Program-made: the position numbers and the translations under genes
The notes under the pieces: model-generated
Seen by the model: the letters and a program-made list of their open reading frames with translations, nothing else
Told to the model about the DNA's origin: nothing
The model's database searches: none
Shown: positions 1 to 9,586 of the stretch, piece after piece
Numbering within the stretch: the stretch's first letter is position 1
How the letters are laid out: each line of letters opens with the position of its first letter
DNA from: Planctomycetaceae bacterium
GTDB taxonomy: Bacteria; Planctomycetota; Planctomycetia; Planctomycetales; Planctomycetaceae
Length of the DNA: 43,026 bases
Direction of reading: 5' to 3'
Assembly: GCA_029243145.1 (NCBI GenBank)
Contig: JAQWSQ010000152.1
Location: 1 to 43,026 of the forward strand

Positions 1-57
1 GGCCCCATGCAAACCGTAGAAATTGACGTTCATCCGCCCCGCGAACTTCATTCGTGA
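1..57 (+). CDS. possible 3' end of a truncated CDS
   Basis: The first plus-strand frame is open from base 1 to a TGA at 55-57 and would encode 18 C-terminal residues ending PPRELHS. The other two plus frames close within about 25 bases. Nothing in so short a peptide is recognisable, so this is only a candidate tail of a gene cut by the window edge. The stretch from 58 to the end of epmB at 282 shows no gene I would support. Confidence 0.2.
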   Translation, partial: GPMQTVEIDVHPPRELHS

Positions 58-281
58 TGGCGAACCAGAAATCTTCGCACAAATTTCATCCACCAAAACA
101 GCACCATCCTCCTCACACCCTTCTTTCAGGACACGCACTAGCTAAGATCTTGATGAACAAAAACTCCATCCGTTTCAAACCAGAGAATCGAATGAGTCGT
201 TTCACTCGCTGCATAACTGCCGTTTTGATGACAATCCAGAAAATCGCGATAATCGTTAAAGCTTTAGAACGTAGACGATTT

Positions 282-1277
282 TTAGATCAATGGAACTTTA
301 TGAAGTTCACCGGCAAGCTCTCTCACTAACTGGGGAACTGCATATCCCGGCAAGCATTTGCGTAATTCCGTGATAAGTTCAAGAGCCCGTTCGTCTTGGA
401 CCTCAAAATGTGCCGTCCCCTGCACGCGATCCAGTTGATGCAAGTAATAGGGCATCACTCCCAAGTTGATGAGTCGTTCTGAAAGGCCTGCCAAGGCTTC
501 GACGGAATCGTTCACACCTTTGAGCAACACCGATTGATTCAGTGTGGTGATTCCTGATTCGACTAACCGTCGAAGTGAGTCGGCACAATCACCCACAATC
601 TCGTTGGGATGATTGGCGTGAACCACCATGATGGGCGTCAATTGGGATGACCGCAAACGATCAATCAGAACATCATCGACACGATTGGGCAACACGATTG
701 GTAACCGAGAATGAATGCGCACTCGTGACAAATGTGGAATGGATTCGCAACGAGTCAGTAAGTCACTCAGCCGAACCTCCGTCAGCATCAAGGGGTCTCC
801 CCCACTGAGAATGATTTCGCTGATGGACGGGTCTTGTCGCAAAACGTCAAATGCGGGTTCCCAATCATTCAGCGTGCGAGGTTCCTCTTGATACGGATAT
901 GATCGGCGGAAGCAATATCGGCAGTGAATCGCACATGAGCCAGTCGTCACTAAAAGGGCGCGCCCGTGATATTTATGCAGCAAGCCAGGAGCGCGTTTCG
1001 AGTCGGAATCGCCCACAGCATCTAGGACAAATCCGGGAGTTTCAGCATGCTCCTCGACCAGCGGTAAGACCTGTCGTAACAGCGGGTCGTGCGGGTTTCG
1101 GGGCTCCATCCGGTCTCGATAACTGGCGGGAACCATCAACGGAAAGAGACTTGCAGCCGATTCAGCACCGGGGAGCAACTCGTCTGAGAGCCCCAAACTT
1201 TCCAGTAAAACGCGAGGATCGCGAATCGCTTCGGCGAGTGAGCGGTGCCAATCTGAGGGTACTGAGGATACAGACAC
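282..1277 (-). CDS. epmB: EF-P (R)-beta-lysylation lysine 2,3-aminomutase
   Basis: Radical-SAM, PLP-dependent lysine 2,3-aminomutase that makes (R)-beta-lysine from lysine for attachment to elongation factor P. The radical-SAM cluster CAIHCRYC (C115, C119, C122 with this start) is followed by CFRRSYPY. Other hallmarks are DPLLRQVLPL, LLHKYHGRALL, SGGDPLM, RIHSRLPIVLP, LNQSVLLKGVND and MPYYLHQLD. I chose GTG at 1277, with AGGA about ten bases upstream, because the cysteine cluster then falls close to its place in E. coli EpmB (about residue 120) and the protein has 331 residues. The frame stays open to a GTG at 1403, which would add 42 unconserved residues. The gene is divergent from efp, its substrate gene. 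The ligase EpmA is not in the window. Family and partner are clear; only the start is uncertain. Confidence 0.93.
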   Translation of the reverse strand: MSVSSVPSDWHRSLAEAIRDPRVLLESLGLSDELLPGAESAASLFPLMVPASYRDRMEPRNPHDPLLRQVLPLVEEHAETPGFVLDAVGDSDSKRAPGLLHKYHGRALLVTTGSCAIHCRYCFRRSYPYQEEPRTLNDWEPAFDVLRQDPSISEIILSGGDPLMLTEVRLSDLLTRCESIPHLSRVRIHSRLPIVLPNRVDDVLIDRLRSSQLTPIMVVHANHPNEIVGDCADSLRRLVESGITTLNQSVLLKGVNDSVEALAGLSERLINLGVMPYYLHQLDRVQGTAHFEVQDERALELITELRKCLPGYAVPQLVRELAGELHKVPLI

Positions 1278-1467
1278 GATCGAACAGTCCTGGAAATAGA
1301 GAGAATAAAGCCAATTTGCGAGGTGAGTCGGACGCCTCCCGGCATTTTCAGCCAACCCACGATTTGCTAAAGTGTCGAGTGTTCGGCAACATTCTGCAAT
1401 CACCGAACAATCAAGAATCTAACAAATACAAACTTTTGGACTCAATCAGTACAGGTAGCACACACCC

Positions 1468-2037
1468 ATGGCATCAGTGAATACGAGCGATTTCAAAAAA
1501 GGCGTGAAAGTGATTATCGACGGTGATCCTTACGATATGATCGAGTGCAATTTTGTCAAACCCGGTAAAGGCCAGGCGCTTTACAAAACCAAGCTCCGCA
1601 ATCTGATCAAAGGGACTCTCCTCGACCGCACCTTCAAAAGTGGTGATTCGGTCGAAGGGGCCGACATCCGTTACGGCAAAGGTCAGTACCTCTACCGTGA
1701 TGGCAGTGGCTATGTTTTCATGGATAATGAATCCTACGAACAATACACACTGACCGAAGAGACGTGCGGTGACAAAACAACCTACCTGCAAGAAAATGCA
1801 CCGGTCGAGTTGTTGTTCTGGAATGAACAACTCATCGACATGACACCTCCCGCACATGTCATTATGACCATCACTTACACCGAACCGGCTGCGCGTGGAA
1901 ACACATCAACTAACGTCACCAAGTCGGCCACAGTTGATACTGGTGCCGAAGTCCAAGTCCCTGCGTTTATCAACGAAGGCGATAAAATCAAAATTGACGC
2001 TGCCACCGGCAAGTATGTCGAACGCGTTAAAGAATAG
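1468..2037 (+). CDS. efp: translation elongation factor P
   Basis: EF-P binds between the ribosomal P and E sites and relieves stalling at polyproline. The protein has 189 residues, the normal length. The N-terminal KOW-like domain carries the loop FVKPGKGQALYKTKLRNL, with the modifiable lysine at K34, the same position as the beta-lysylated K34 of E. coli EF-P. The two following OB-fold domains are seen in FMDNESYEQYTL and in the C-terminal GDKIKIDAATGKYVERVKE. A lysine at this tip beside a divergent epmB indicates beta-lysylation rather than arginine rhamnosylation (EarP type) or the unmodified proline-loop type. ATG at 1468 has only a weak AGGT-like ribosome site. The gene stands alone on its strand before miaB, 144 bases away. 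Confidence 0.97.
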   Translation: MASVNTSDFKKGVKVIIDGDPYDMIECNFVKPGKGQALYKTKLRNLIKGTLLDRTFKSGDSVEGADIRYGKGQYLYRDGSGYVFMDNESYEQYTLTEETCGDKTTYLQENAPVELLFWNEQLIDMTPPAHVIMTITYTEPAARGNTSTNVTKSATVDTGAEVQVPAFINEGDKIKIDAATGKYVERVKE

Positions 2038-2181
2038 CTTCATAGCCCGTGGGCGCAAGCACACGGGATGCGTTGATTAAAAACGTCTTTTCAAGTTGGC
2101 CGGGAATGACGAATATTGTTCGGCCCTGTTCGCTCGCGTGAGCGGCTCAATCACAACATCACCACTATCGAAATTTTCATC

Positions 2182-3681
<1,500 letters not shown>

Positions 3682-3742
3682 CAGTTGGGAGATTCTGGAG
3701 TGAGCCTGAAAAATCAGTCCTTTGCCTCTTGTGCCTGCGGCC

Positions 3743-3765
3743 CACCGGTTGACGAGCAACCGGTG
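3743..3765. repeat. intergenic palindrome between convergent genes
   Basis: A perfect 9-bp inverted repeat, CACCGGTTG and CAACCGGTG, encloses the loop ACGAG between the ends of miaB and the SUMF1-like gene. A degenerate echo follows: CGGTGCTACCCT at 3762-3773 resembles CGGTGCGACCCT at 3786-3797. A second small hairpin (ACCCT 3792-3796, AGGGT 3804-3808) overlaps the minus-strand stop codon at 3802. There is no T run, so this may be a U-less terminator or a dispersed REP-like element. Confidence 0.6.
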
Positions 3766-3801
3766 CTACCCTTTGGCGAGTGATCGGTGCGACCCTACCA
3801 C

Positions 3802-4677
3802 TTAGGGTGATGCTCTCCGCACACCGTCATTCTCCCGTGTCGATTTCACACACCGAAAGCCGAGCGCCGGTGACTTGGTCTCCGGCGTGACTCCTATACG
3901 GGCCGCGCTGCGTAAGTTGGGCCATTCATCAATCCAGCCGCCACCGCGAATCACCACTTTCATGGGATTCTTACGACGTAAGATTTTCCCGTCGGCTGGT
4001 GCGATATTATAATCGCCGTACCAATCGTCAGCACAGAACTCCCACAGATAGCCGTGCATGTCGTACAGTCCCCATGGGTTGGGCTTGAGCGCGCCAACTG
4101 GGGGATCATTCCCGGCGGCATTCCCGGTATGCCAACCGTAGTCATCCAGAATGCTGGCAATTTTCCCTTCATCATCGGGCTTGCGAGCCTCGTCGCCGAA
4201 ACTGTAAGCAGTTTTTGTTCCCGCTCGGCAACAATATTCCCATTCCGCTTCCGACGGAAGGCGAATGATTTCGTTCTCTTCCAACAATTTGGCCTGCTCT
4301 AAAAGTGCAGTCAGTTTTGTGCAGAACTGTCTGGCGTCCGCATGTGTCATCATTTCGGACGAATTGCGTGGACCTTTCCAACGGCTTGGATCATCACCCA
4401 TCACGGCTTCAAACAGGTTTTGAGGAACTTCGTACTTCGCAATTGCGAAGGAATGCTCGAAAGTCACCTTGTGAATCGGTTGTTCCGATTCTGGTCCGGC
4501 TTGGCTCCCCATCATGAATGACTTCGGAAACTGACCTTTGCCCGGCGTGATCTCCACCAATTCCTCCGTGAAGGTATTCAGGATTTTCATGGTCGGCTCG
4601 GGAATCGGGTCGGCGGCGTGTGCGAACAGTGCCACGGACGATATGATATAAACAGCCAAACAGATCGATAATCGCAT
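3802..4677 (-). CDS. secreted SUMF1/formylglycine-enzyme-like protein without the catalytic cysteines
   Basis: A 291-residue protein with a signal peptide (residues 1 to about 21, ending AHA) and one FGE-sulfatase/SUMF1 domain over about 40-278. Hallmarks are FMMGS, FAIAKYEVPQNLFEAVMG, RLPSEAEWEYCCRAGT, NPWGLYDMHGYLWEF and the C-terminal VIRGGGWIDE...ALGFRCVK. In true formylglycine-generating enzymes the segment after RGGS/W carries the two copper-binding cysteines. Here residues 244-260 hold none, so sulfatase activation is unlikely and a binding or structural role outside the cytoplasm is more probable. Such catalytically silent SUMF1 proteins are abundant in planctomycetes. The gene starts 23 bases from the divergent truD, so the two promoters must overlap one another or the start regions. 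Confidence 0.85.
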   Translation of the reverse strand: MRLSICLAVYIISSVALFAHAADPIPEPTMKILNTFTEELVEITPGKGQFPKSFMMGSQAGPESEQPIHKVTFEHSFAIAKYEVPQNLFEAVMGDDPSRWKGPRNSSEMMTHADARQFCTKLTALLEQAKLLEENEIIRLPSEAEWEYCCRAGTKTAYSFGDEARKPDDEGKIASILDDYGWHTGNAAGNDPPVGALKPNPWGLYDMHGYLWEFCADDWYGDYNIAPADGKILRRKNPMKVVIRGGGWIDEWPNLRSAARIGVTPETKSPALGFRCVKSTRENDGVRRASP

Positions 4678-4700
4678 TTTTTGACCTTCTGTGATCCATT

Positions 4701-5765
4701 ATGAATATTTCTCGACGCACTCTACCATACCTTACCCACCCTCTCCGGGGAATCGGCGGTTTATTAAAATCGAACCCAGAAGACTTTCGTGTCGAAGAAA
4801 TACCGGCGTACGAGCCATGCGGCGAGGGAGAGTTTCTCTTCGTGAAAATCGAAAAACGGAGCCTGAACACGAATGACGCGCTTCGTAAGCTCTCCAAGTA
4901 TTGCGGCGTGAATCAGAAAGAGGCTTCCGCGGCGGGACTCAAAGACCGCAATGCTGTCACGATTCAAACCATCTGCTTGCCCGCCTCAGCACGAGAGAAG
5001 CTGGAGACATTTGATGATCCCAACCTCACAATCCTCTCGTCGGCATTACATCGCAATAAATTGAAAACCGGACATCTGGCGGGTAACCGGTTTGAGATTG
5101 TCCTGCGTGACATCGACAAATCTCTCGATAGCCGAGCGTACGAACTTCGCGATTTGATTCTCGAAAAAGGCTTTCCCAATTACTACGGCCAACAGCGATT
5201 TGGTCACGAAGGCAGTACGCTTGCTCAAGGCATTGAACTGCTGCAAGGCAAAAACCCTCTCAAGAAAGTCCCTTTTTCTGAGCGACGATATCTGCAACGC
5301 CTCTGTTTATCATCTGTTCAATCTGAGTTATTCAACCGCTGTTTAACCAGACGCTTGAAAGCCGGCAAACTCTACGAAGTTCAGCGTGGTGACGTGATGC
5401 ACGTTGTCAAATCGGGTGGAATCTTCATGGTTGAAGAGGAATTGGAGGAAGAGCAAGAACGTTTTAATAGAGGAGTCACCGCAATCACCGGCCCGATGTA
5501 CGGCCCCAAAATGAAAAATCCCACCGATCAACCATTCTGGGAGGAAGAAACGGTCTTGTCCGAATCGGGTCTTGAGATGAACAATTTCCGTCAATTCAAA
5601 AAACTGACCTCGGGAACACGCCGACCGTATTTGATCCGCTTGACAGAACTCGAAATCGTCCGAGAACAAGAGGGTTTGAAATTCTCTTTCGAACTTCCCA
5701 AGGGAACCTACGCCACTTCTTTAATGCGCGAATTCCAGCGTGAGACTTCGGAACCCGACGCCTGA
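4701..5765 (+). CDS. truD: tRNA pseudouridine(13) synthase TruD
   Basis: Cytoplasmic pseudouridine synthase for tRNA U13. The 354-residue protein has the diagnostic catalytic segment AAGLKDRNAVTIQ, with the nucleophilic aspartate at D82. It also shows the N-terminal NPEDFRVEEIP signature, the conserved NYYGQQRFG motif near 155-163, SVQSELFN near 195-202, and the TRUD insertion domain in the middle (about 170-310). The C-terminal FELPKGTYATSLMREF is also conserved. ATG at 4701 lies just after the divergent SUMF1-like start. The stop is nine bases from the convergent tadC stop, and both stops lie in one hairpin. Confidence 0.93.
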   Translation: MNISRRTLPYLTHPLRGIGGLLKSNPEDFRVEEIPAYEPCGEGEFLFVKIEKRSLNTNDALRKLSKYCGVNQKEASAAGLKDRNAVTIQTICLPASAREKLETFDDPNLTILSSALHRNKLKTGHLAGNRFEIVLRDIDKSLDSRAYELRDLILEKGFPNYYGQQRFGHEGSTLAQGIELLQGKNPLKKVPFSERRYLQRLCLSSVQSELFNRCLTRRLKAGKLYEVQRGDVMHVVKSGGIFMVEEELEEEQERFNRGVTAITGPMYGPKMKNPTDQPFWEEETVLSESGLEMNNFRQFKKLTSGTRRPYLIRLTELEIVREQEGLKFSFELPKGTYATSLMREFQRETSEPDA

Positions 5766-5790
5766 TCGACTTTACTATTGATCGATCAGG
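5761..5790. terminator. hairpin spanning both convergent stop codons of truD and tadC
   Basis: A perfect 9-bp stem, CCTGATCGA (5761-5769) and TCGATCAGG (5782-5790), surrounds a 12-base loop. The TGA of truD lies in the left arm and the TAG of tadC in the loop, so the arms code on both sides. Neither side has a T tract. A bidirectional, U-less terminator or 3'-end protecting hairpin is the likeliest reading. Confidence 0.55.
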
Positions 5791-6698
5791 TTCTCCATAA
5801 TTTGAATGGCGGCTGGTCCAACCAAGACGACGAAAATCCCCGGAAAGATGAAGAGCACCAACGGGAAGATCAGCTTTACGGCGGTTTGTTGGGCTTTCTC
5901 TTCGGCCATTTGACGACGTTTCACTCGCATCGAATCTGACTGCACGCGCAGGGCTTTTGCGATAGATGAACCAAACTTGTCGGCTTGAATTAAAATTGCA
6001 GCCAGGGATCGCATATCGTCAACAACTGTGCGGATCCCCAAATCGTGTAATACTTCGCGACGCGGACGCCCCATCTGTAATTGCATATTTGCAGTATTCA
6101 GTTCCTGACATACTTCGGGTGAGGTATCTTCCATTTCTTCAGCGACTCGTCTCATGGCTGCGTCCAAACCGAGTCCCGCTTCCACACAAACCACCAACAA
6201 GTCGAGCATATCAGGTAAGGCACGAAAAATGGCCGTCTGTCGGGCGCTCTTGACGAGTGCCAAGATGATTTCGGGAATAAACATTCCTGCGGCTGTGGAA
6301 AAACCAATCGTGACCCAGAAATCTTGTCCGACTCCCCAGCGAACATACGCAAACATCGCTGAGAAAATCAGAAATCCGAGCAACGATGAAAACTTCAACG
6401 CGAGGTAAATTTGTGCGGCATTCGGAGATGAGAACCCGGCATTCGCCATGCGGATTTTAAGTCGATCCTGTTCGAGTTCGGTTTTTGGTTGTAGCGCTTT
6501 AGAGAGTGCGGGGGCCGCTTTTCCTAAAACACCTCCTGCCCCCTCTTTGTCTTTGTTCCGTCGAGACGGATCGCGCAGTTGATCTAGACGTTCGTCGGCC
6601 CGATTGGGTTTATTCGTGAAGGCCGAAAATGCCGCGTAGACAAAGATGGTGATTGAACCGGCAATCGCCCACGGCCAAAATTGTTGCATATTTTCCAT
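5775..6698 (-). CDS. tadC: Tad secretion inner-membrane platform protein TadC (type II secretion F domain)
   Basis: A 307-residue inner-membrane protein of the GspF/TadC family, half of the platform that works with the CpaF motor in Tad (Flp-type) pilus assembly. It has an N-terminal membrane segment (PWAIAGSITIFVYAAF), a basic stretch, paired hydrophobic segments near 110-160, and the T2SSF domain with ALPDMLDLLVVCVEAGLGLDAAMRRVA. A final segment, KLIFPLVLFIFPGIFVVLVGPA, is also hydrophobic. ATG at 6698 has a GGGAG ribosome site nine bases upstream, and the open extension to 6740 is discarded. It lies 50 bases after tadB in a cpaF-tadB-tadC order. TadB and TadC are close relatives; I assign TadC from order and from the C-terminal half. 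Confidence 0.87.
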   Translation of the reverse strand: MENMQQFWPWAIAGSITIFVYAAFSAFTNKPNRADERLDQLRDPSRRNKDKEGAGGVLGKAAPALSKALQPKTELEQDRLKIRMANAGFSSPNAAQIYLALKFSSLLGFLIFSAMFAYVRWGVGQDFWVTIGFSTAAGMFIPEIILALVKSARQTAIFRALPDMLDLLVVCVEAGLGLDAAMRRVAEEMEDTSPEVCQELNTANMQLQMGRPRREVLHDLGIRTVVDDMRSLAAILIQADKFGSSIAKALRVQSDSMRVKRRQMAEEKAQQTAVKLIFPLVLFIFPGIFVVLVGPAAIQIMENLIDQ

Positions 6699-6748
6699 CG
6701 TTTCGAACTCCCTGAAGACTCGACATCGGCAATCGCCCACATCATCGT

Positions 6749-7720
6749 TCAGATTTTAATATCAATGATTTTCTTAATTGAATACGCCCCGAGCATTTGC
6801 AGAACAATCGCCCCTGCCGCCATTTTGCGTCCTGTGGGATGCGTAAACAGCAACATGATGTAATCGGGGCTTAGGTAGTAAACCGTAAAAAACAGCCCCA
6901 CCGGTAAAGCCATCAGCACAACCCCACTGATTCGACCTTCACCCGTCAGTGCCTGCACTTGTCCCATAATTTTGAATCGTTCACGAACGACATAACCGAT
7001 CTTGTCGAGCACTTCTGCCAAGTCCCCCCCTGATTGACGCTGAATGGCAACCGCCGTCACAAAGAATTTCAGATCGAGGTTTGGCATCCGCTTCAACATC
7101 GACTTGAGTGCTTTTTCCAGAGGAACACCGAGGTTTTGCTGTTCATACGCCATCGAAATTTCAGTGCAGATTGGCTCGGGCATTTCTTCGACCACCACGT
7201 GCAACCCAGACGCCAGTGAGTGACCAGACCGGAGAGCACGTCCGATGAGTTCCATGGCATCGGGCATTTGTCGAGCGAAAGCTTTGAATCGACGTTTCCG
7301 ACGCATTGAAAGCCAGAAATAGGGCATTGCTGCAAAAAACAACGCACAAATCGGCCATAACGCAAACGGTGCATTTGCTGCCAACGCGAGAGCAAATCCT
7401 AAGACGCCCGCCCCGACCGACACCATTAAAAAAATGTCGAAGCCGAACGGCGCATTCGCCTGCTCAAAAAAGAGATTCACGTTCCCTAAACGTCCGGCAA
7501 ATTTGCCCAACGTATTCGTGACACCCGACATCCCTTCCTGCAAAACTTCTTTTTTAACGACACCGCCAACACCCGTGCTCCGCGCCGACTTCTGACCGGT
7601 CAAAACCGCCAGACGGTCTTCCGTTGTGGAAGGTGAGAGTTCGCGCAGAAACATTCCGACAGCGACCACAATTCCGAACGCGCCGATGCCGACGGCGATT
7701 AACATAGTTGGATTGTCCAT
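6749..7720 (-). CDS. tadB: Tad secretion inner-membrane platform protein TadB (type II secretion F domain)
   Basis: A 323-residue polytopic protein. A membrane segment follows the start (MLIAVGIGAFGIVVAVGMFL), two more lie near 100-145, then comes the cytoplasmic T2SSF domain and two C-terminal membrane segments (GVVLMALPVGLFFTVYYL and a last one near the end). Domain hallmarks are AFARQMPDAMELIGRALRSG, ASGLHVVVEEMPEPI and FVTAVAIQRQSGGDLAEVLD, the last being very typical of TadB. ATG at 7720 follows GAGGGA by seven bases, so the longer frame to 7891, which overlaps cpaF, is rejected. It lies 37 bases downstream of cpaF and is surely co-transcribed with it. Confidence 0.9.
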   Translation of the reverse strand: MDNPTMLIAVGIGAFGIVVAVGMFLRELSPSTTEDRLAVLTGQKSARSTGVGGVVKKEVLQEGMSGVTNTLGKFAGRLGNVNLFFEQANAPFGFDIFLMVSVGAGVLGFALALAANAPFALWPICALFFAAMPYFWLSMRRKRRFKAFARQMPDAMELIGRALRSGHSLASGLHVVVEEMPEPICTEISMAYEQQNLGVPLEKALKSMLKRMPNLDLKFFVTAVAIQRQSGGDLAEVLDKIGYVVRERFKIMGQVQALTGEGRISGVVLMALPVGLFFTVYYLSPDYIMLLFTHPTGRKMAAGAIVLQMLGAYSIKKIIDIKI

Positions 7721-7757
7721 AAGTTTTCCCTCGCGGAGTTCGCGACCACACAATGAT

Positions 7758-9071
7758 TTATTGCAAAATTCTTTCCGCAAACAGATTTTGAGGAAGTCGA
7801 ATCCCCGATTGTTCCAGTCGGCTAATGAAACTGGGACGCACTCCGGTACTTTCAAAATGCCCGTGCGCTTTCCCCTCTTCCGAAACACCATCCTGCACGA
7901 ACTTGAAAATGTCCTGCATAATGATCGTGTCCTGCTCCATGTTCATCACTTCCGTCACATGGGTCACTTTCCTCGGCCCACCCTGGAGGCGGTTCACCTG
8001 GATGATGAGATCGACCGCCGCAGAAAATTGTTGACGAACCGCTTTCACCGGGATGTCCAAACCACCCATTTGAATCAAGGTTTCCACGCGGGCAATGGCA
8101 TCACGCGGACTGTTGGAGTGAATCGTGGTGAGCGAGCCTTCGTGACCCGTATTCATCGCCTGCAACATATCGAGCGTTTCGGGACCACGACATTCACCAC
8201 TGATGATTCGGTCGGGACGCATACGCAGTGCGTTGCGCACCAAGTCGCGGGCACTCACTTCCCCTTTCCCTTCAATATTGGGAGGGCGGGTTTCTAATCG
8301 CAAAACGTGTTCTTGCTGAAGTTGCAGTTCTGCCGAGTCTTCAATAGTGACAATTCGCTGATCGTCGGCGATAAAACTTGAGAGCATATTGAGCAATGTG
8401 GTTTTAGCGGAACCAGTACCACCACTGATCAGCACATTCAACCGAGCTCGCATAGCCCCCTCGAGTAGCATCGCCATCTCAGGAGTGAACGCACCATATC
8501 TCAGCAGGTCTTCTAGTCCGAGTGGGTTCGATCCGAATTTACGAATCGTCATTGAAGTTCCATCGAGCGCCAACGGTGGAATGATCGCATTCAAACGTGA
8601 GCCGTCCGGGAGACGAGCATCAACCATCGGAGCGGTCTCGTCAACGCGACGACCGACTCGCGAAACAATGCGGTCCAACACCGCGCGAAGATGTTCTTCG
8701 TCATTGAAGTTCACCGCCGACTTCTCGATCCGACCATTGCGCTCCACGAAAATATTCTTGGGGCCGTTAATCATGATGTCGGCAATGTCATCTTCTTTGA
8801 GCAAAATCTCCAACGGCCCGAACCCGAAGACTTCGTCCAAAACTTCGTTGACGAGCCGCTCGCGCTCGGATCGATTCAGCAGCGGATTTTCGGAGTCGCA
8901 CAGATGCTCGACGACCGTACGGACCTCTTTTTGGAGAACAGAAGCCTCCATGTCGCCCAGACGAGAGAGGTCGAGTTTGTCGACGAGCTTACTGTGAATC
9001 AGCTTTTTGAGCTGTTCAAACGAAATCTGGCCGTTGTCACCACGCACTCGGGACTGATTGACAGACGCCAT
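7758..9071 (-). CDS. cpaF: Tad/Flp secretion ATPase CpaF (TadA type) with an altered P-loop
   Basis: Cytoplasmic motor ATPase of the VirB11/GspE superfamily that powers Tad pilus assembly. It has 437 residues from ATG 9071, with AGGTG upstream. The N-terminal domain shows [22 protein letters not shown] and [22 protein letters not shown]. The Asp box ([10 protein letters not shown]), the Walker B region [20 protein letters not shown] and the His box ([16 protein letters not shown]) are intact. The Walker A segment at about 217-224 reads GGTGSAKT where the family normally has GGTGSGKT: the glycine before the catalytic lysine is alanine. It is first in a three-gene unit with tadB and tadC. Pilin, prepilin peptidase, RcpA-like secretin and CpaE are not in the window, so they must be elsewhere if the system is complete. 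Confidence 0.93.
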   Translation of the reverse strand: MASVNQSRVRGDNGQISFEQLKKLIHSKLVDKLDLSRLGDMEASVLQKEVRTVVEHLCDSENPLLNRSERERLVNEVLDEVFGFGPLEILLKEDDIADIMINGPKNIFVERNGRIEKSAVNFNDEEHLRAVLDRIVSRVGRRVDETAPMVDARLPDGSRLNAIIPPLALDGTSMTIRKFGSNPLGLEDLLRYGAFTPEMAMLLEGAMRARLNVLISGGTGSAKTTLLNMLSSFIADDQRIVTIEDSAELQLQQEHVLRLETRPPNIEGKGEVSARDLVRNALRMRPDRIISGECRGPETLDMLQAMNTGHEGSLTTIHSNSPRDAIARVETLIQMGGLDIPVKAVRQQFSAAVDLIIQVNRLQGGPRKVTHVTEVMNMEQDTIIMQDIFKFVQDGVSEEGKAHGHFESTGVRPSFISRLEQSGIRLPQNLFAERILQ

Positions 9072-9586
9072 GTGAAACACCTGATTGAGTCAACGATCCG
9101 ATCTGGAAATCCCCTCCGAGATCGCACCAACAAAAGGGGAACTTCATCCGTAATAGGTGAAACCTAGGTCACAAAAACTGATCGGGCGCAGTTTTGTCGA
9201 AAAAAGTCCACGAACCTTCTCGAAAAAGAGACAACAAATCGTTCCTGAACCTCTTAAGCGACGTAACTAACTGAGAGAGAAAAAGATAAGGCGAAATCAC
9301 CATTTGAGAACACAGAGAATTCAACATCTGAGGACGCATGAAAGGCCGCTCATCAGCGAAACAGTGGGAACCTTTGCGCTTCACTCAGTCAGATCCCACA
9401 AAAACCTCGAATCAGATCAATCTTTCGCATCATTTTTTGCCCCTGAGTGGATAGACTATACGCCCCCATCTCTCGTGCACGGCGACACAATCTAAACCCG
9501 TTTGAACACCTTGATTCCAGCTCACCAGAACCCAGCTCATCAGAACATTGCCTGCTTGAGTGAAACACTTCACAGGAGCCACTGCT
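9072..9586. other. 515-base intergenic region between divergent tad and RND units
   Basis: The region must hold the promoters of both divergent units. Short open frames on both strands (for example minus 9169-9384) have no ribosome site, no recognisable domain and no coding character. The only structure I see is a tandem duplication at 9517-9546: CCAGCTCACCAGAAC is followed directly by CCAGCTCATCAGAAC, period 15 with one mismatch, 41 bases before the adaptor start. It could be an operator with two half-repeats or chance slippage. Confidence 0.5.

Noticed and set aside
54..329. 91-residue plus-strand frame at the left edge
   Set aside because: No ribosome site or domain, overlaps the epmB end, and the translation is Lys/His/Arg-rich like a random frame.
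1277..1403. N-terminal extension of epmB
   Set aside because: The 42 extra residues do not fit the family start, and the radical-SAM cysteines fall at the expected place only from GTG 1277.
851..1480. 209-residue plus-strand frame opposite epmB
   Set aside because: It lies across the clearly coding epmB on the other strand and shows no family pattern.
7626..8297. 223-residue plus-strand frame across tadB and cpaF
   Set aside because: It is antisense to two strongly coding genes and its translation has no recognisable pattern.
8389..8997. 202-residue Ser/Arg-rich plus-strand frame within cpaF
   Set aside because: A mirror frame of the CpaF gene; the composition is typical of an antisense shadow.
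9169..9384. 71-residue minus-strand frame in the tad/RND spacer
   Set aside because: No ribosome site and low coding character; the region is better read as regulatory.
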